NCBI RefSeq assembly: GCF_030272615.1
Contig: NC_081412.1
Coordinates: 103,840,796-103,904,795, forward strand
Length of the DNA: 64,000 nucleotides
DNA from: Cryptomeria japonica
Lineage: Eukaryota; Streptophyta; Pinopsida; Cupressales; Cupressaceae
Direction of reading: 5' to 3'
A program made the translations under genes and the position numbers. Positions 23,427 to 34,880 of the stretch are shown here, one piece after another; position 1 is the first letter of the stretch; every line of letters begins with the position of its first letter. The notes under the pieces are model-generated. The model had not been told where the DNA came from, ran no database searches, and saw only the letters and a program-made list of their open reading frames with translations.

Positions 23427-24518
23427 TTTTAGGTCCCAGAGACAACTAAGAGGGGCGAGAGGAGGGGAGGGGGAGAGGGGGTGAATCAGTTATCTAATAA
23501 ATTCAAACCAAAAACAATTTATCCAAACTTAATGTTTAATACCTCGGTAAACCAAACTTTATGCCAGTAGACAATTTATCAATTAATTTAAGTACTAGTA
23601 AAGATTAATGCATGAAATAGAAAGATAATAACATCCACAACATGCAATACCAATATTTGTATGTGAAAACCCTGTCAGGGGAAAAACCATGATGGGAAAC
23701 CTTACCGACAATCAGATGATACTACTGCATATAGTATGTGTATACAAATGGGGTCTGCACATGCAGAAAGGCCAAGCACCTAGAGCTCACTGCTCAAAAA
23801 CAAATAGGAGTCACACTAACTACAATTGGATGGTTAAATCCAATAATGATGTACTGCTCAAAATAGCATCTTCATATGTTGGATTTAGTACTGATGTAGT
23901 TCTGATATGCCTTCACAAAAATCTTCCTTCACCTTCAAATGATGTTTGCGTGTATAGCTCTGCGTATTCTCGCATATACCTTCTTACAAATCCTTTTCCC
24001 AATCGCATATCGATCTTACAAATAAGATCTTACATATATACCATAACCTAAGACCAATTTTAGTAGGTTGGCTCTAAAAGATATTACAATAAAAAAAAAT
24101 TGCAAGTAAATCAATAACTGATGCAATATCCGATTCAACATGTCGGCTTGATTTATTTACAATGTTGATAAATCATCTCCAAAGCGTGCCATGCTAATCT
24201 AGAATAGATAAGCCTGTTGGTGCTTATTCTAGACCTATTTACTGGTAACAACAAATATGCAAACATGAATATACTAATGACCAAATCTCCAAGACAAAGT
24301 GTCCAAATGATGTCTTCAACATAACCAAGTGTTTTCCATGTCATTCCAAGTGCCGGTGAACAATATATCCTGTCGGTGAACTTGATACCGATGACTGTGC
24401 ATAAAGTCACTTGCTTGCCAGTGAACATTGCCAATTCTCCAAAGTGCTAGAGTTGATATGTGTTAATAGGTGTTGACATCAATGATAAAACTATATCAAC
24501 ATATCCAAAATACCAATA
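23427..24518 (-). repeat. B 5' LTR
   Basis: Pairs with 17768-18835. The plus-strand terminal dinucleotide is TT rather than TG (TTTTAGGTCCC) and the far end is CCAATA rather than CCAACA. The G tract at 23450-23482 is enlarged and interrupted, giving several runs of four or five G where the 3' LTR has one run of eight. Confidence 0.92.
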
Positions 24519-24890
24519 GATCCGCAAGTAAATCCTTCACGTGCACAAGGCTGATGTGGCAACACGATCTGATCTTCATTTCAATGCTAACCCATCACAG
24601 GATATCGTTGGTCGAATCACACAGACTTGAAATGCATCAACCAGAAACCCTGAAGCTGATTCTACCAACTGGTAGTCATACCAAATGAAACCTTGATACA
24701 AAACTTTCCACATGCCAGTTCACTTGAACAAACATACCGCTTCACTTTTTCACATATACCGGTTCACATCATCATACCGATTCTCTTGCTAGTTTGATTA
24801 CTTCAATATACCGATTTATACTTCAGCATATCGAGATCAATGGCAACATACAATATCACCATGTCATCACACTCTGCACATATGCCAACA
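24519..24890 (-). repeat. D 3' LTR, second part
   Basis: Begins with the second copy of B's target duplication (GATCC) and continues the D LTR exactly where 17767 broke off, matching 37091-37462 to the terminal TATGCCAACA. Confidence 0.9.
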
Positions 24891-25042
24891 ATCTCCCCCT
24901 TTGGTATTGATGGCAATATACAAAGATATATATCCGCTTCACATCTTCAACCTAATACTGCAGATATCTTCTCCACTTCACATCTTCTCCCCCTTTGATA
25001 ACAGTGCCAAAGTGGAGGCATAGACAACTATGTTGCACTATG
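24891..25042 (-). promoter_or_regulatory. D 3' UTR and polypurine tract
   Basis: Adjoining the LTR, the minus strand reads AATACCAAAGGGGGAGAT (24891-24908). A second tract (TCAAAGGGGGAGAAG) lies at about 24984-24998. The stop of the D polyprotein overlaps a third purine-rich stretch (CCTCAGGGGAAGTAG) at 25043-25057. Confidence 0.75.
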
Positions 25043-25413
25043 CTACTTCCCCTGAGGATTAGCATCCTTCAACCAACCAATCCTGAAAAGATTTGACAAT
25101 GCAATACCTGACTGATGTGGAGCACATACCTTTAGTTCACCTCTTGAAGGGGCAACACCCCTAGTTCACCTCTTAAATAGGTAAATGTAGCCTTTGGTAG
25201 AGGCTTGGTGAATATGTCTACTAACTGCTCCTTACTGGAAACATGTTCCAGTACAACATCTTTGTTCTAAACTTTCTCCCTCAAGAAATGATATTTGAGC
25301 TCGAAGTGCTTGGTTCCAGCATGCAATACTGGATTCTTGGAAATATTAATTGAACTTGTGTTATCACAAAATATGCTCACCGGTTTAGATACAGGGACTT
25401 TGAAACTACTTAG
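25043..25413 (-). pseudogene. pol: D RNase H, C-terminal part (after the C insertion)
   Basis: Continues from 32140 across C. Frame text: SSFKVPVSKPVSIFCDNTSS, NISKNPVLHAGTKHFELKYH, HVSSKEQLVDIFTKPLPKAT, then a tail ending NPQGK and a TAG at 25043-25045. The second copy of CTTAG (25409-25413) is C's target duplication. Confidence 0.87.
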
Positions 25414-26476
25414 TGTTCGTATTTTGGATATGTTGATAAGGTTTTGTCAATGATGTCAACACAACTCTGGTCAGCCTACTGGCACTTGGAGTATTGGCAA
25501 TGTTCATCGGAAAGCAAATGACTTATGCACAGTCACCGGTAGGATATAATGTTCACTAGAACTTGGAATGACATGGAGAATACTTGGTTATGTCGAAGAC
25601 ATCGTTTGGACACTTTGTCTTGGAGATTTTTTCATTGGTATATTCGAGTTTGCATATTTGTTGCTACCGGCAAATAGGTCCAGGATAAACACCGATAGGC
25701 TTATCTATTCCAGATCAGCACGACACGCTATGGAGATGATTTATTATTGTTGCACATGCATTAAGCCGACATGTTGAATCAGATATTGTATTGGTTATTG
25801 ATTTACTTGTAAATTGTTTTTATTATAATATCTTTTGTAAAGCCGACATATACATTTTGGTCCTAGGCTTCGGTATATATGTAAGATCTTATTTAATCGA
25901 AGAGAGATATAAGGAATAAAAATGCAAAAAGGATTGTAATAAGGTATATGCGAGAATAAGTAGAGCTATATACGTAGACATCATTTGAAGGTTGAAGGAA
26001 GGTTTTTGTGAAGGCATATCAAAACTAAACCGGTACTGAATCCAACATATTAAGATGGTATTTTGAGCAGTACATCATTATTGGATTCAACCATCCAATT
26101 GTAGTCAGTGTGACTCCCATTTGTGTTTGAGCAGTGAGCTCTAGGTGCTTGGCCTTTCTGCATGTGTAGACCCCCTATTGTATACACAAACTATCTGTAG
26201 TAGTATCATCTGATTGTGGGTAAGGTTTCCCACCGTGGTTTTTCCCCTTATAGGGTTTCCACGTACAAACATTGGTATTATGTGTTGTGGATGTTGTTGT
26301 CTTTCTATTTTCATACATTAATCTTTACAGATACTGCAATTAACTGATAAACTATCTATCGGCATTAAGTTTTGGTTTACCGGTATTAAGCATTGAGTTT
26401 TGGTTAAACTATTTTTTGTTTAAATTCATTTGACAACTGATTCACCCCCCCTCTCAGTTGTCTTTGGGACCTAACA
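25414..26476 (+). repeat. C 5' LTR
   Basis: Starts TGTTCGTATTTTGGATATG and ends CTCAGTTGTCTTTGGGACCTAACA in two parts around the C run. Starts and ends follow the family rule TGTT...AACA. It carries the full set of shared LTR blocks (26106-26174 and 26221-26265). Confidence 0.93.
25874..25880 (+). promoter_or_regulatory. Possible TATA box in the C LTR
   Basis: TATATAT follows GGCTTCGG and is kept in the other B/C LTR copies (for example complement at 18353-18359). An AATAAA lies about 35 bases downstream (25913-25918). Position and conservation suggest the U3/R boundary near 25900, but this is inference from sequence only. Confidence 0.35.
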
Positions 26477-26478
26477 AT

Positions 26479-26490
26479 TGGTATTAGAGC
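26479..26490 (+). promoter_or_regulatory. C primer-binding site
   Basis: TGGTATTAGAGC, two bases inside the LTR; one C-to-T change from the initiator-Met complement TGGTATCAGAGC. Confidence 0.88.
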
Positions 26491-26533
26491 ATAGTCCTCT
26501 TTTTGCAGAAGTTTAACAGTTTGAGGAGATCAA

Positions 26534-27620
26534 ATGTCTTCTAACTATTTTAGGAAGGATAGTCCTAAACTTGATAAAACCAGCTATGGCATATGGAAGA
26601 TCTTGATGGAGACTCATCTGAATTGCATTGGAAAGGACATCTGGGAAGTTACAAAGAATAGCTATACTACTCCTACTCAATGTCAGCCTAATCCACCTAA
26701 CTTGGCTAAAGATAAAGAAAATGATTGCAAAGAAAGAGAAGCACTTTTGAGCGCATTATCAGATCAACAAATCATAGGATTCTTAGATAGATCTACTGCT
26801 AAAGCTATTTGGGACCATTTGGAAACATTGAATGAAGAAGATTCCACAACCAAAATTGTAAAACTTGAAAGCTTTCGGGTCAGGTATGAAAATCTGAAAA
26901 ATGCAAGAAGATGAAAGGATTACTGCTTTCATGGAAAGAGTAAATGAAATTGTTTTGGGTATTAAATATTGTGGAGGAACCTTAAGTGAAGATGAAATTG
27001 TTTCAAAAGTTTTAAGAGGATTACCACTGGCATACAAAATGAAAGTTACTACTATAAATGAGTTAAGAACAATGCCTAATACATTAGTAACTAGAGATAC
27101 ATTGATCTTGGAAAACTTTTAGCTTTTGAAATTGAGGAATTTGGTCCTTTTGCTAATATAAAGACAGATTTAACTTTTAAGGCATCAACATAATCTGCAT
27201 CATCATCATTTGACAAGCCTGATTGGAAAGACTTTTATTCAAGAGAACTTGAAGAAAGCATGAGAGAAAATGAAGAACTTGAAGAACTTGAAGCACTATT
27301 TGCAAGGAAAACGGCTAAAGGTCTAGTTGGAAGTAAGTATGAAGGTAAAGCACCCTTTAAATGTTTTAACTATAATAAGATTGGTCATATGGCTTCAAGA
27401 TACCCTTATAGACATGCAATATTGAAAGAAGAAGCTAGAGAACATACAAGCTTAACCTTGAATATCAGAGATACAAATTTAAGAAGAATAAAGACAAGTC
27501 TTGTTATCTTGCTAATGAAGGAGTCACTGATGATTCTGATGAGGATCCGATAGATAATGGATGGGTCTATGTTGCTATCAAAGAAGATCAACCGACACAT
27601 ACTGTTGAATAGGTGGAGTA
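26534..27620 (+). pseudogene. gag: C gag
   Basis: ATG at 26534 (MSSNYFRKDSPKLDKTSYGI), 44 bases after the primer-binding site. Capsid text: YGIWKILMETHLNCIGKDIW, LLSALSDQQIIGFLDRSTA, then a shift near 26900 into ITAFMERVNEIVLGIKYCGG and EDEIVSKVLRGLPLAYKMKV. Another shift near 27110 follows. The zinc knuckle at 27360-27405 reads CFNYNKIGHMASRY: the second and last cysteines are Tyr. The linker toward protease has stops near 27553 and 27611. Confidence 0.87.
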
Positions 27621-27624
27621 GGCC

Positions 27625-29000
27625 TTGGCAGCTAAATTTGAAAATAAGAATGAATGGATCATTGATTCAGGATGTTCACATCATATGACTGGTGATAAAA
27701 GTAAATTCTCAACTTTTCAGGAATATAATGGAGGTCTAGTACGATTCGGAGATGATAAAGCTTGTTTGATCAAAGAAAAATGTACTATGTCTCTTTATGG
27801 TAAGAATAATACTGACAATGTTTACTATGTTGAAGGTTTAAATCATAATCTTTTGAGTGTTGGTCAATTAGTTGAAAAAGGATTTTAGTTACAATTCAAG
27901 AATGGGAAATGCAAAATTATGAACAGAACTGGTTTGGAAATTGCAAGCAGTAATCAAACTAGAGGTAATATCTTTCATTTGAACAACAATGAAAAGACAT
28001 GCTTGATTTCACATATTGATTAAAGTTGGCTATGGCATAAGAGACTCTGTCATGTAAATTTTGATTGCATTGTGAAAATCAGTACAACTAAGGCAGTTAG
28101 AGATCTACCTAGAACCGTCAAACCTCACAATCTGGTATGTAAGGAATATCAATTTGGAAAACAAGTTAGAGCATCTTTTAGAAGTATTCCGAAAAAATCT
28201 AATAATGCTCATGACTTAATTCATACTAATTTATGTGGTCTAGCTAGAACTAAAAGCTTGCAAGGTGATAGATATTTCATGCCAATCATTGCTGACTATT
28301 CTAGAATGTGTTGGGTTACTTTTCTCAGTGAAAAATCAGAAGCACTTGGGAAATTCAAGCTATTAAAAGCAATGGTAGAAAATGAAACCGATAAGAAAAT
28401 CAAATGTTTGAGATTAGATCAAGGAGGTGAATTCACATCTAAGGAGTTTAATACATTTTGTGAAGTAAATGGAATCAAAAGACAATTATCAGCACCCCGG
28501 ACACCCCAACAGAATGGAGTTGTAGAAAGAAAAAATAGAGCTATCTTAGATGTAGGTAGAAGTATGCTATCAGAAGCAAATCTACCACATGTATATTGGA
28601 GAGTGGCAGTAAGCACAACAGTCTACACATTCAACAAAGTTCACATCAACGGTGAAACTGGTAACACCCCTCATGAACTATGGTTTCGTATTACTCCTAC
28701 TCTTAAATATTTCAGAATATTTGGAAGTAAATGTTGCATTAGAAGAGATGAGTATATTGGAAAATTTTATACTAGAAGTGATGAAGGAATATTTCTTGGT
28801 TATTCATCTAAGAGCAAGGCATATATATGTTTTAACAAGAGATTGCAGAAAATTGTTGAGAGTACAAATGTGAAAATTGATGAACAATTTAGAGGAACTT
28901 CAAGGTATATAGACTCTGAACCGGCAACAAAGATACTAACAAATGAACCTACATTGAACACACTGGTATAGAATGAAGATCCATTTACACCAGTATCATT
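27625..29000 (+). pseudogene. C protease and integrase
   Basis: Protease: EWIIDSGCSHHMTGDKSKF (27648-27704). A stop at 27886 and one at 28021 precede integrase. Zinc region: WLWHKRLCHVNFDCIV is intact, but the distal pair is CKEYQFGKQ (second Cys to Tyr). The catalytic core is complete in one long frame from 28072: ADYSRMCWVTF, RLDQGGEFTSKEF and PQQNGVVERKNR give D, D, E. DEYIGKFYTRSDEGIFLGYS closes the domain. The frame ends at a TAG near 28969. Confidence 0.9.
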
Positions 29001-30687
29001 TCAAAATTCCACTGTAATTGAAGAACAACAGAAAATGAAGATGCCCTAGTATGTTAGATTGAACCACTCTGAGGATTAGATAATTGGGAACAAGTATCAA
29101 AGAGTTATGACAAGAGGGAGATTGGCAAATGAAGAGGTATGTCTTATTTCTCAAATTGAACCAGCATTAGTTAATGATGCATGTGAAGATAAACATAGGA
29201 TTAAAGCTATGGAAGAAGAATTAGAACAAATTGAGAAGAATAACACATGGACATTAGTTCCCCGACCTAAAGACAAAAATGTAATTGGAACAAAATGGGT
29301 ATTCAGAAATAAAAATAATGAATATGGCAAGGTAATCAGAAATAAAGCAAGACTAGTGTGTAAGGGATATTCACAGAAAGAAGGAATTGATTACAATGAA
29401 AACTTTGCACCAGTAGCTAGAATTGACGCATTCATATTATTCTTGACTTTTACAGCACATAAGAACTACAAAGTATATCAAATGAATATTAAATGTGCAT
29501 TTCTGAATGGAGATCTTGAAGAAGTTTACATTGAGCAACGTGATGGATTTTCTTTGATAGATAAAAAAGATATGGTTTGCAGGTTAAGGAAAGCTTTGTA
29601 TGGATTGAAGCAAGCTCCAAGAGCTTGGTATGCTAGATTGGATAAATATATTTTGAAGATTGGTTTTTCTAAATGTAATACTGACAACAACTTATACTAT
29701 AAAGTGACTAATGATGACATCTTGGTTATAGAAGTTTTTGTTGATGATATAATCTTTGGAGGAGAAGATGGATTATGTAAAGACTTTTCTATTGAAATGC
29801 AACAAGAATTTGAAATGTCTATGATTGGAGAGAATTTTTTTTTTAGGATTGCAGATTTCACAGACTGATAAAGGTATATTCTTGAGTCAATCTAAGTACT
29901 TGAAAGAGTTACTAAAGAAATTTGGTATGGAAAACTCTAAATTGATAAGCACACCTATGACTACAAATTACAAATTATCACTAAGGGATGAATCTACACC
30001 TGTTAATCCGACTAGGTATAAGTCTATGATAGGAGGTTTACTATATTTGACACAAACAAGACCTAATATTATGAATACAATATGTATTGTTTCAAGATTT
30101 CAGAGTAATCCTAAAGAAAATCATGAATCAGCAGTAAAAAGGATTTTCTGGTACTTAGAAGGCACTACAAATCCTGGCCTATGGTATCCTAGAGATAAAA
30201 AATCTGAATTATGTGCATACACAGATGCAAATTGGGCAGGAGATGTAGATGATAGAAAAAACACCACCGACGGAGCATTTTTCCTTGGAAGTAGATTAAT
30301 TTCTTGGTTGAGTAAGAAATAGAGTTGTACAAGTTTAACAATAGCAGAATCAGAATATGTTGCAACAAAAACTAACTATACACATGTATTATGGCTTAAG
30401 AAAATGTTGAAGGACATAAAGGTAAAATGCAAGGAACCTATAACTATCTATTGTGATAATACAACAACAATTGATATATCCAAGAATCTGGTACTACACT
30501 CTTAAACTAAACCTTTCTCTATCAAAATGAATTTTCTGAAAGAGAATGTTGAAGCAAAAAAAGTAAAACTGGTTTATGTGAATACTAAAGAGCAGATTGT
30601 AGATATTTTCACTAAGCCTTTGCCTAAGGAGACTTTTGAATATCTTAGAGATAAGCTTGGGGTCATATCCCCACCGATAAGGAATTA
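29001..30687 (+). pseudogene. pol: C reverse transcriptase and RNase H
   Basis: MTRGRLANEEVCLISQIEPA opens the best frame at 29107. Then [60 protein letters not shown] and the intact catalytic box [10 protein letters not shown] (about 29737-29766). A run of T residues at 29836-29846, longer than in B, shifts the frame in the middle of the enzyme; the rest continues from 29850 ([20 protein letters not shown]). RNase H: YTDANWAGDVDDRKNTTDGA, a TAG at 30319, then IYCDNTTTIDISKN. Ends LGVISPPIRN at 30687. Confidence 0.9.
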
Positions 30688-31057
30688 GATAGTTGATGTT
30701 TGTCATCAATCGACAGAACTAACAGATAAATCTTATACTTTGGCTTTGATGAGGAGAGCTACTTCTCAAGGGGAGTAGTCAGTATACTGAATAAGTTGGT
30801 ATTTTGTATTTGAACCTGGTTTTGTATTGCTTTGGCATTTGATGTCAAAGGGGGTGAGATTGGAATGGAAAAACACATGTTACTCCTAGGGGGAGAGATT
30901 GTTATTTTGGAGAGACTAATTACTCTCTGTATCTGTATTTTGATTTCTGGTTATGATCTCTTTTGGGAGATTATTGTTTTTTGGTATTTGACATTTCTGT
31001 TTTGGCACTTTGATAGTTTTTCCATCTTGTATTTCCATCAATGCCAAAGGGGGAGAT
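30688..31057 (+). promoter_or_regulatory. C 3' UTR with four polypurine tracts
   Basis: Purine tracts: CTCAAGGGGAGTAG (30765-30778), TGTCAAAGGGGGTGAGATTGG (about 30843-30862), CCTAGGGGGAGAG (30886-30898) and AATGCCAAAGGGGGAGAT next to the LTR (31040-31057). The last is the normal primer for plus-strand DNA. The others sit at matching places in B, D and E'. Confidence 0.75.
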
Positions 31058-32139
31058 TGTTGGTATTTTGGATATGTTGATAGGGTTTTGTCATTGATGT
31101 CAACACTTATCAACTCTCGTTAGCCTACTAGCACTTGGAGAATTGGCAATGTTCACCGGCAAGCAAATGACTTATGCACAGTCACCGGTATTTGGTTCAC
31201 TACCAGGATATAATGTTCACCGGCACTTGGAATGACATGGAGAATACTTGGTTATGTTGAAGACATCATTTGGACACTTTATCTTGGAGATTTGTTCATT
31301 GGTATATTTGAGTTTACATATTTGTTGTTACCGACAAATAGGTCCAAGATAAACACCGGTAGGCTTATCTATTCCAGATCAGCATGACATGCTATGGAGA
31401 TGATTTATTATTGTTGTAAATGCATTAAGCCAACATGTTGAATCAGATATTGCATTGGTCATTGATTTACTTGTAAATTGTTTTTATTATAATATCTTTT
31501 GTAAAGCCGACCTATACATTTTGGTCCTAGGCTTGGGTATATATGTAAGATCTTATTTGATCAAAGAGAGATGTAAGGAATAAAAATGTGAAAAGTATTG
31601 TAATAAGGTATATGCAAGAATAAGAAGAGCTATACACACAAACATCATTTGAAGGTTAAAGGAAGGTTTTTGTGAAGGCATATCAGAACTAAACCGGTAC
31701 TGAATCGAGCATATGAAGATGCTATTTTGAGCAGTACATCATTATTGGATTTAACCATCCAATTGTAGTCAGTGTGACTCCCATTTGTGTTTGAGTAGTG
31801 AACTCTAGGCGCTTGGCCTTTCTACATGTGCTGACCCCCTATTATATACACATACTATCTGCAGTAGTATCATTTGATTGTGGGTAGGGTTTCCCACCGT
31901 GGTTTTTCCCCTTACAGGGTTTCCACGTACAAACATTGGTATTATGTGCTGTGGATGTTGTTGTCTTTCTGTTTTCATGCATTAATCTTTACCAGTACTG
32001 TAATTAACTAATAAACTGTCTACCGACATTAAGTTTGGTTTATTGGTATTAAGCATTGAGTTTTGGTTAAATTAATTTTGGTTTAAATTCATTTGACAAT
32101 TGATTCACCTTCCCTCTCAGTTGTCTCTGGGACCTAGCA
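31058..32139 (+). repeat. C 3' LTR
   Basis: Starts TGTTGGTATTTTGGATATG and ends GGGACCTAGCA (AACA changed to AGCA). It is about 19 bases longer than the 5' LTR, which lacks the stretch TTTGGTTCACTACC seen at 31191. Confidence 0.93.
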
Positions 32140-33440
32140 CTTAGTACATTCTTCATCCAAATTGTTTGAGTGCAATTCATAAATGTTGCTACATATTCTG
32201 CTTCTACTATAGACTGAGAGATACAACTCTTCTTCTTACTCATCCATGAGACTAATCTACCACTGAGAAAGAATGCACCACCGGTTGTGCTCTTCTGGTC
32301 GTCCACATTACCAGCCCAATCAGCATCTGTAAACACTTTAAGATTGAAATAATTACTATAAGGATACCACAATCCATAATCTACAGTTCCCTTCAAATAT
32401 CTAAGAATCTACTTGACTGCTACCAAGTGGGATTCTCTTGGACTTTTCTGGAAATGTGTAGCAATGCCCACCGCATGTGCAATGTCTGGCTTTTTGTGTA
32501 CTACATAGTGCAACTTACCAATCATTGATTGGAATTCCTTCTCATTCACCAACGCTGAGTCATCTTCTTTTGATAATTTACATCCAGTCACCATCGGTGT
32601 ACCAACCGGTTTGTTGTCCTCCATGCCAAAGGTCTTCAACACCTCTTTGACATACTTGGACTGAGTGATAAAGATATTGTCTTTCATTTGTTGTATTTGT
32701 AGTCTAATGAAGAACTTAATCTCTTCGATTAGTGACATCTCAAATTCCTTCTTCATCTCATCTGCAAAATCATGACTCATCTTGTCATCTCCACCAAAAA
32801 TTATGTCATCAACAAATACTTCACAGATCATAATCTAATCTTCTTCTGACCTCAGATAGATATCGCTATCTTCACTTGTTCTTTCAATTCCAATCTTTAC
32901 AAGATGTGAGTGTAAGCATTCATACCATGCTCTAGGTTCCTGCTTCAATCCATACACTACTTTATGTAGCCTACACACCATATCACTAGCTTCTGATAGG
33001 GAAAACCCATCTGGTTATTCTATATACAGTTCCTCTTCAAGTATTCCATTCAGGAATGCAGATTTTACATCCATCTGATAAACTTTGAATCCCTTGAAGG
33101 CTGCATATGCCAAGAGCATTCGAACTCTTTCTTCTTGAGCATATCCCTTGCATAGTAGTCTGGCTTTGTTTCTTACCACTATGCCATCTTCATTCAGCTT
33201 GTTTCTAAAAACCCATTTGGTGCCAATAACATTTTTATGCTCAGGTCTGGGTACTAGAGACCATGTACCATTTTTTTCTATTTGGTCAAGTTCCTCTTCC
33301 ATAGCCATGATCCAGTCTTCATCTTTATGTGCCTCTTTAAATGTTTTAGGCTCAAATTCAGAGATCATGCATGAATTTTCTCTGACCTTTCTTCTTGTAA
33401 GAATTCATACATCCTTATCTCCTATAATTTGCTTTGGATC
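32140..33440 (-). pseudogene. pol: D reverse transcriptase and RNase H (N-terminal part)
   Basis: Copia text on one frame with stops: MEEELDQIEKNGTWSLVPRP, IGTKWVFRNKLNEDGIVVR, FKVYQMDVKSAFLNGILEEE, a decayed stretch at 32830-33010, then the intact box [10 protein letters not shown] (32805-32819 region). RNase H: FTDADWAGNVDDQKSTTGGA, IVEAEYVATFMNCTQTIWMK, cut at 32140 by C. The family differs clearly from B/C in sequence but not in order. Confidence 0.88.
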
Positions 33441-34880
33441 ATGATTCAACTTTACATACCTAGGAATGGTCTTAACTGTTTCCTCTTGCTTTTCCTCTTC
33501 ATCCTCATCTTCATCAGCATCAACATCTACCAGTGTAGGAGCACTATTATTGGTACTAGGTCATTTTGCAACCGGTTCCTAGAAGGTTACAACCAATTCA
33601 TCTACCACTTTCTCACTATCAGTTTCCTCAGGTTTCTCAGATGTTTCATCAACTCTAACATTGATAATTTCAACTATTCTCTGAGTCCTATTGTTAAAAC
33701 ACTTGATAGCTTTTCTCTTGGTGGAATATCCTAGGAATATTCCCTCATCACATTTTCCATCAAACTTGCTTTGGTGTTCACTCCTCTTGATATAACATTT
33801 TCTACCAAACAATCTAAAGTAGTTTACTATAGGAGTCTTACCAGTCCAATACTAATAGGGTGTTTTATCCTTACCTTTCTTGATGAGTACCCGATTCATA
33901 GTGTAGACTGCAGTGCTTACCGTTTCTCTCTAAAAGGTGTGAGCAACCTTCCCTTGAATCAGCATTGTTCTGGTTGCTTCAACTATAGTCTAGTTGTTTC
34001 TTTCTACTAGGCCATTTTGCTATGGAGTCTAGGGGGTAGACAGTTGCCTCTTGATGAAATTCTCTTCACAGTACTTATTGAATTCTCCAGACGTGAACTC
34101 ACCTCCTTGATCAGTTCTAAGGCATTTGATCCTCTTACCACTTTCCTTGTCAACTAGTGCTCTGAAGGCTTTGCACTTTCCAAAAGCTTCAGACTTGTCT
34201 TTCAAGAATGTGACCCACATCATTCTTGAGCAATTATCAGTAAGAATCATAAAGTACCTATCTCCTTGAACACTCCTAGTTTTCATAGGACCACTCAAAT
34301 CAGTATGCACAAGATCATGTAAATTATCTACTGTGAAAGATTTACCTTTGAAGGTTGAGGAAGACATTTTCCCCACTTGGCATCCTCTGCACAAAGGATT
34401 CTTCGGTTTGTTCAGCACAATCAATCCCCTAACTGCCTTGATCTTACTAGCCTTCACAATGTTATCAAAATTTACATGGCAGAGTCTCCTATGCCATATC
34501 CAATTGTCATCATACTTAGCCATTAGACATTGATTAATATTTGCATTCAACTGAAATAAGTTACCTTTGGTCTGCATACTGGTGGCCATCAGTTCACCAC
34601 TCTTTCCCTTGATTTTTCATACTCCATCTTTGAATTCTAAAGTGAGTCCATTATCATTCAGCTGAGCAACACTCAAAAGGTTATGCCTGAGACCTTCTAC
34701 CCAATACACATTATCAGCACCGCTTTTTCCATTTAATGAGATGGACCCTTTGCCTTTTACCATACAAGGTGCATCATTACCAAATCGGACTACACCCCCA
34801 TCTTACTCTTCCAAAGATATAAACTCTCTCTGGTCACTAGTCATGTGGTGAGAACAACCACTGTCAATAATCCACTCATT
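33441..34880 (-). pseudogene. D protease and integrase
   Basis: Protease near 34840-34870 with WIIDSGCSHHMT. Integrase zinc region is intact: WIWHRRLCHVNFDNIV and CRGCQVGKM. Core: LTDNCSRMMWVTFLKD (Asp), RTDQGGEFTSGEFNKYCEE (Asp), and the Glu-bearing NGLVERNN-like segment near 34000, which is damaged by stops. C-terminus: YIKRSEHQSKFDGKCDEGIF. The linker to reverse transcriptase (33441-33578) is acidic and Pro/Glu rich. Confidence 0.85.

Larger units (their letters stand above)
17768..24518 (-). mobile_element. Element B: Ty1/copia retrotransposon inserted in the D 3' LTR
   Basis: LTRs are 17768-18835 and 23427-24518. The target duplication is GATCT (17763-17767) and GATCC (24519-24523), one mismatch; the uninterrupted D LTR at 37090 has GATCC. 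Initiator-Met primer-binding site, gag, protease, integrase, reverse transcriptase, RNase H and polypurine tract are all present. The coding region has one frameshift near 21735 and roughly a dozen stops. Same family as C, opposite orientation. Confidence 0.93.
25414..32139 (+). mobile_element. Element C: Ty1/copia retrotransposon inserted in D RNase H
   Basis: LTRs are 25414-26476 and 31058-32139. CTTAG flanks both sides (25409-25413 and 32140-32144). Same family as B: gag, pol, primer-binding site, 3' UTR tracts and LTRs align throughout, but C runs on the plus strand. The pol part is split over several frames by small indels. D's RNase H frame reads through when C is removed. Confidence 0.93.
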
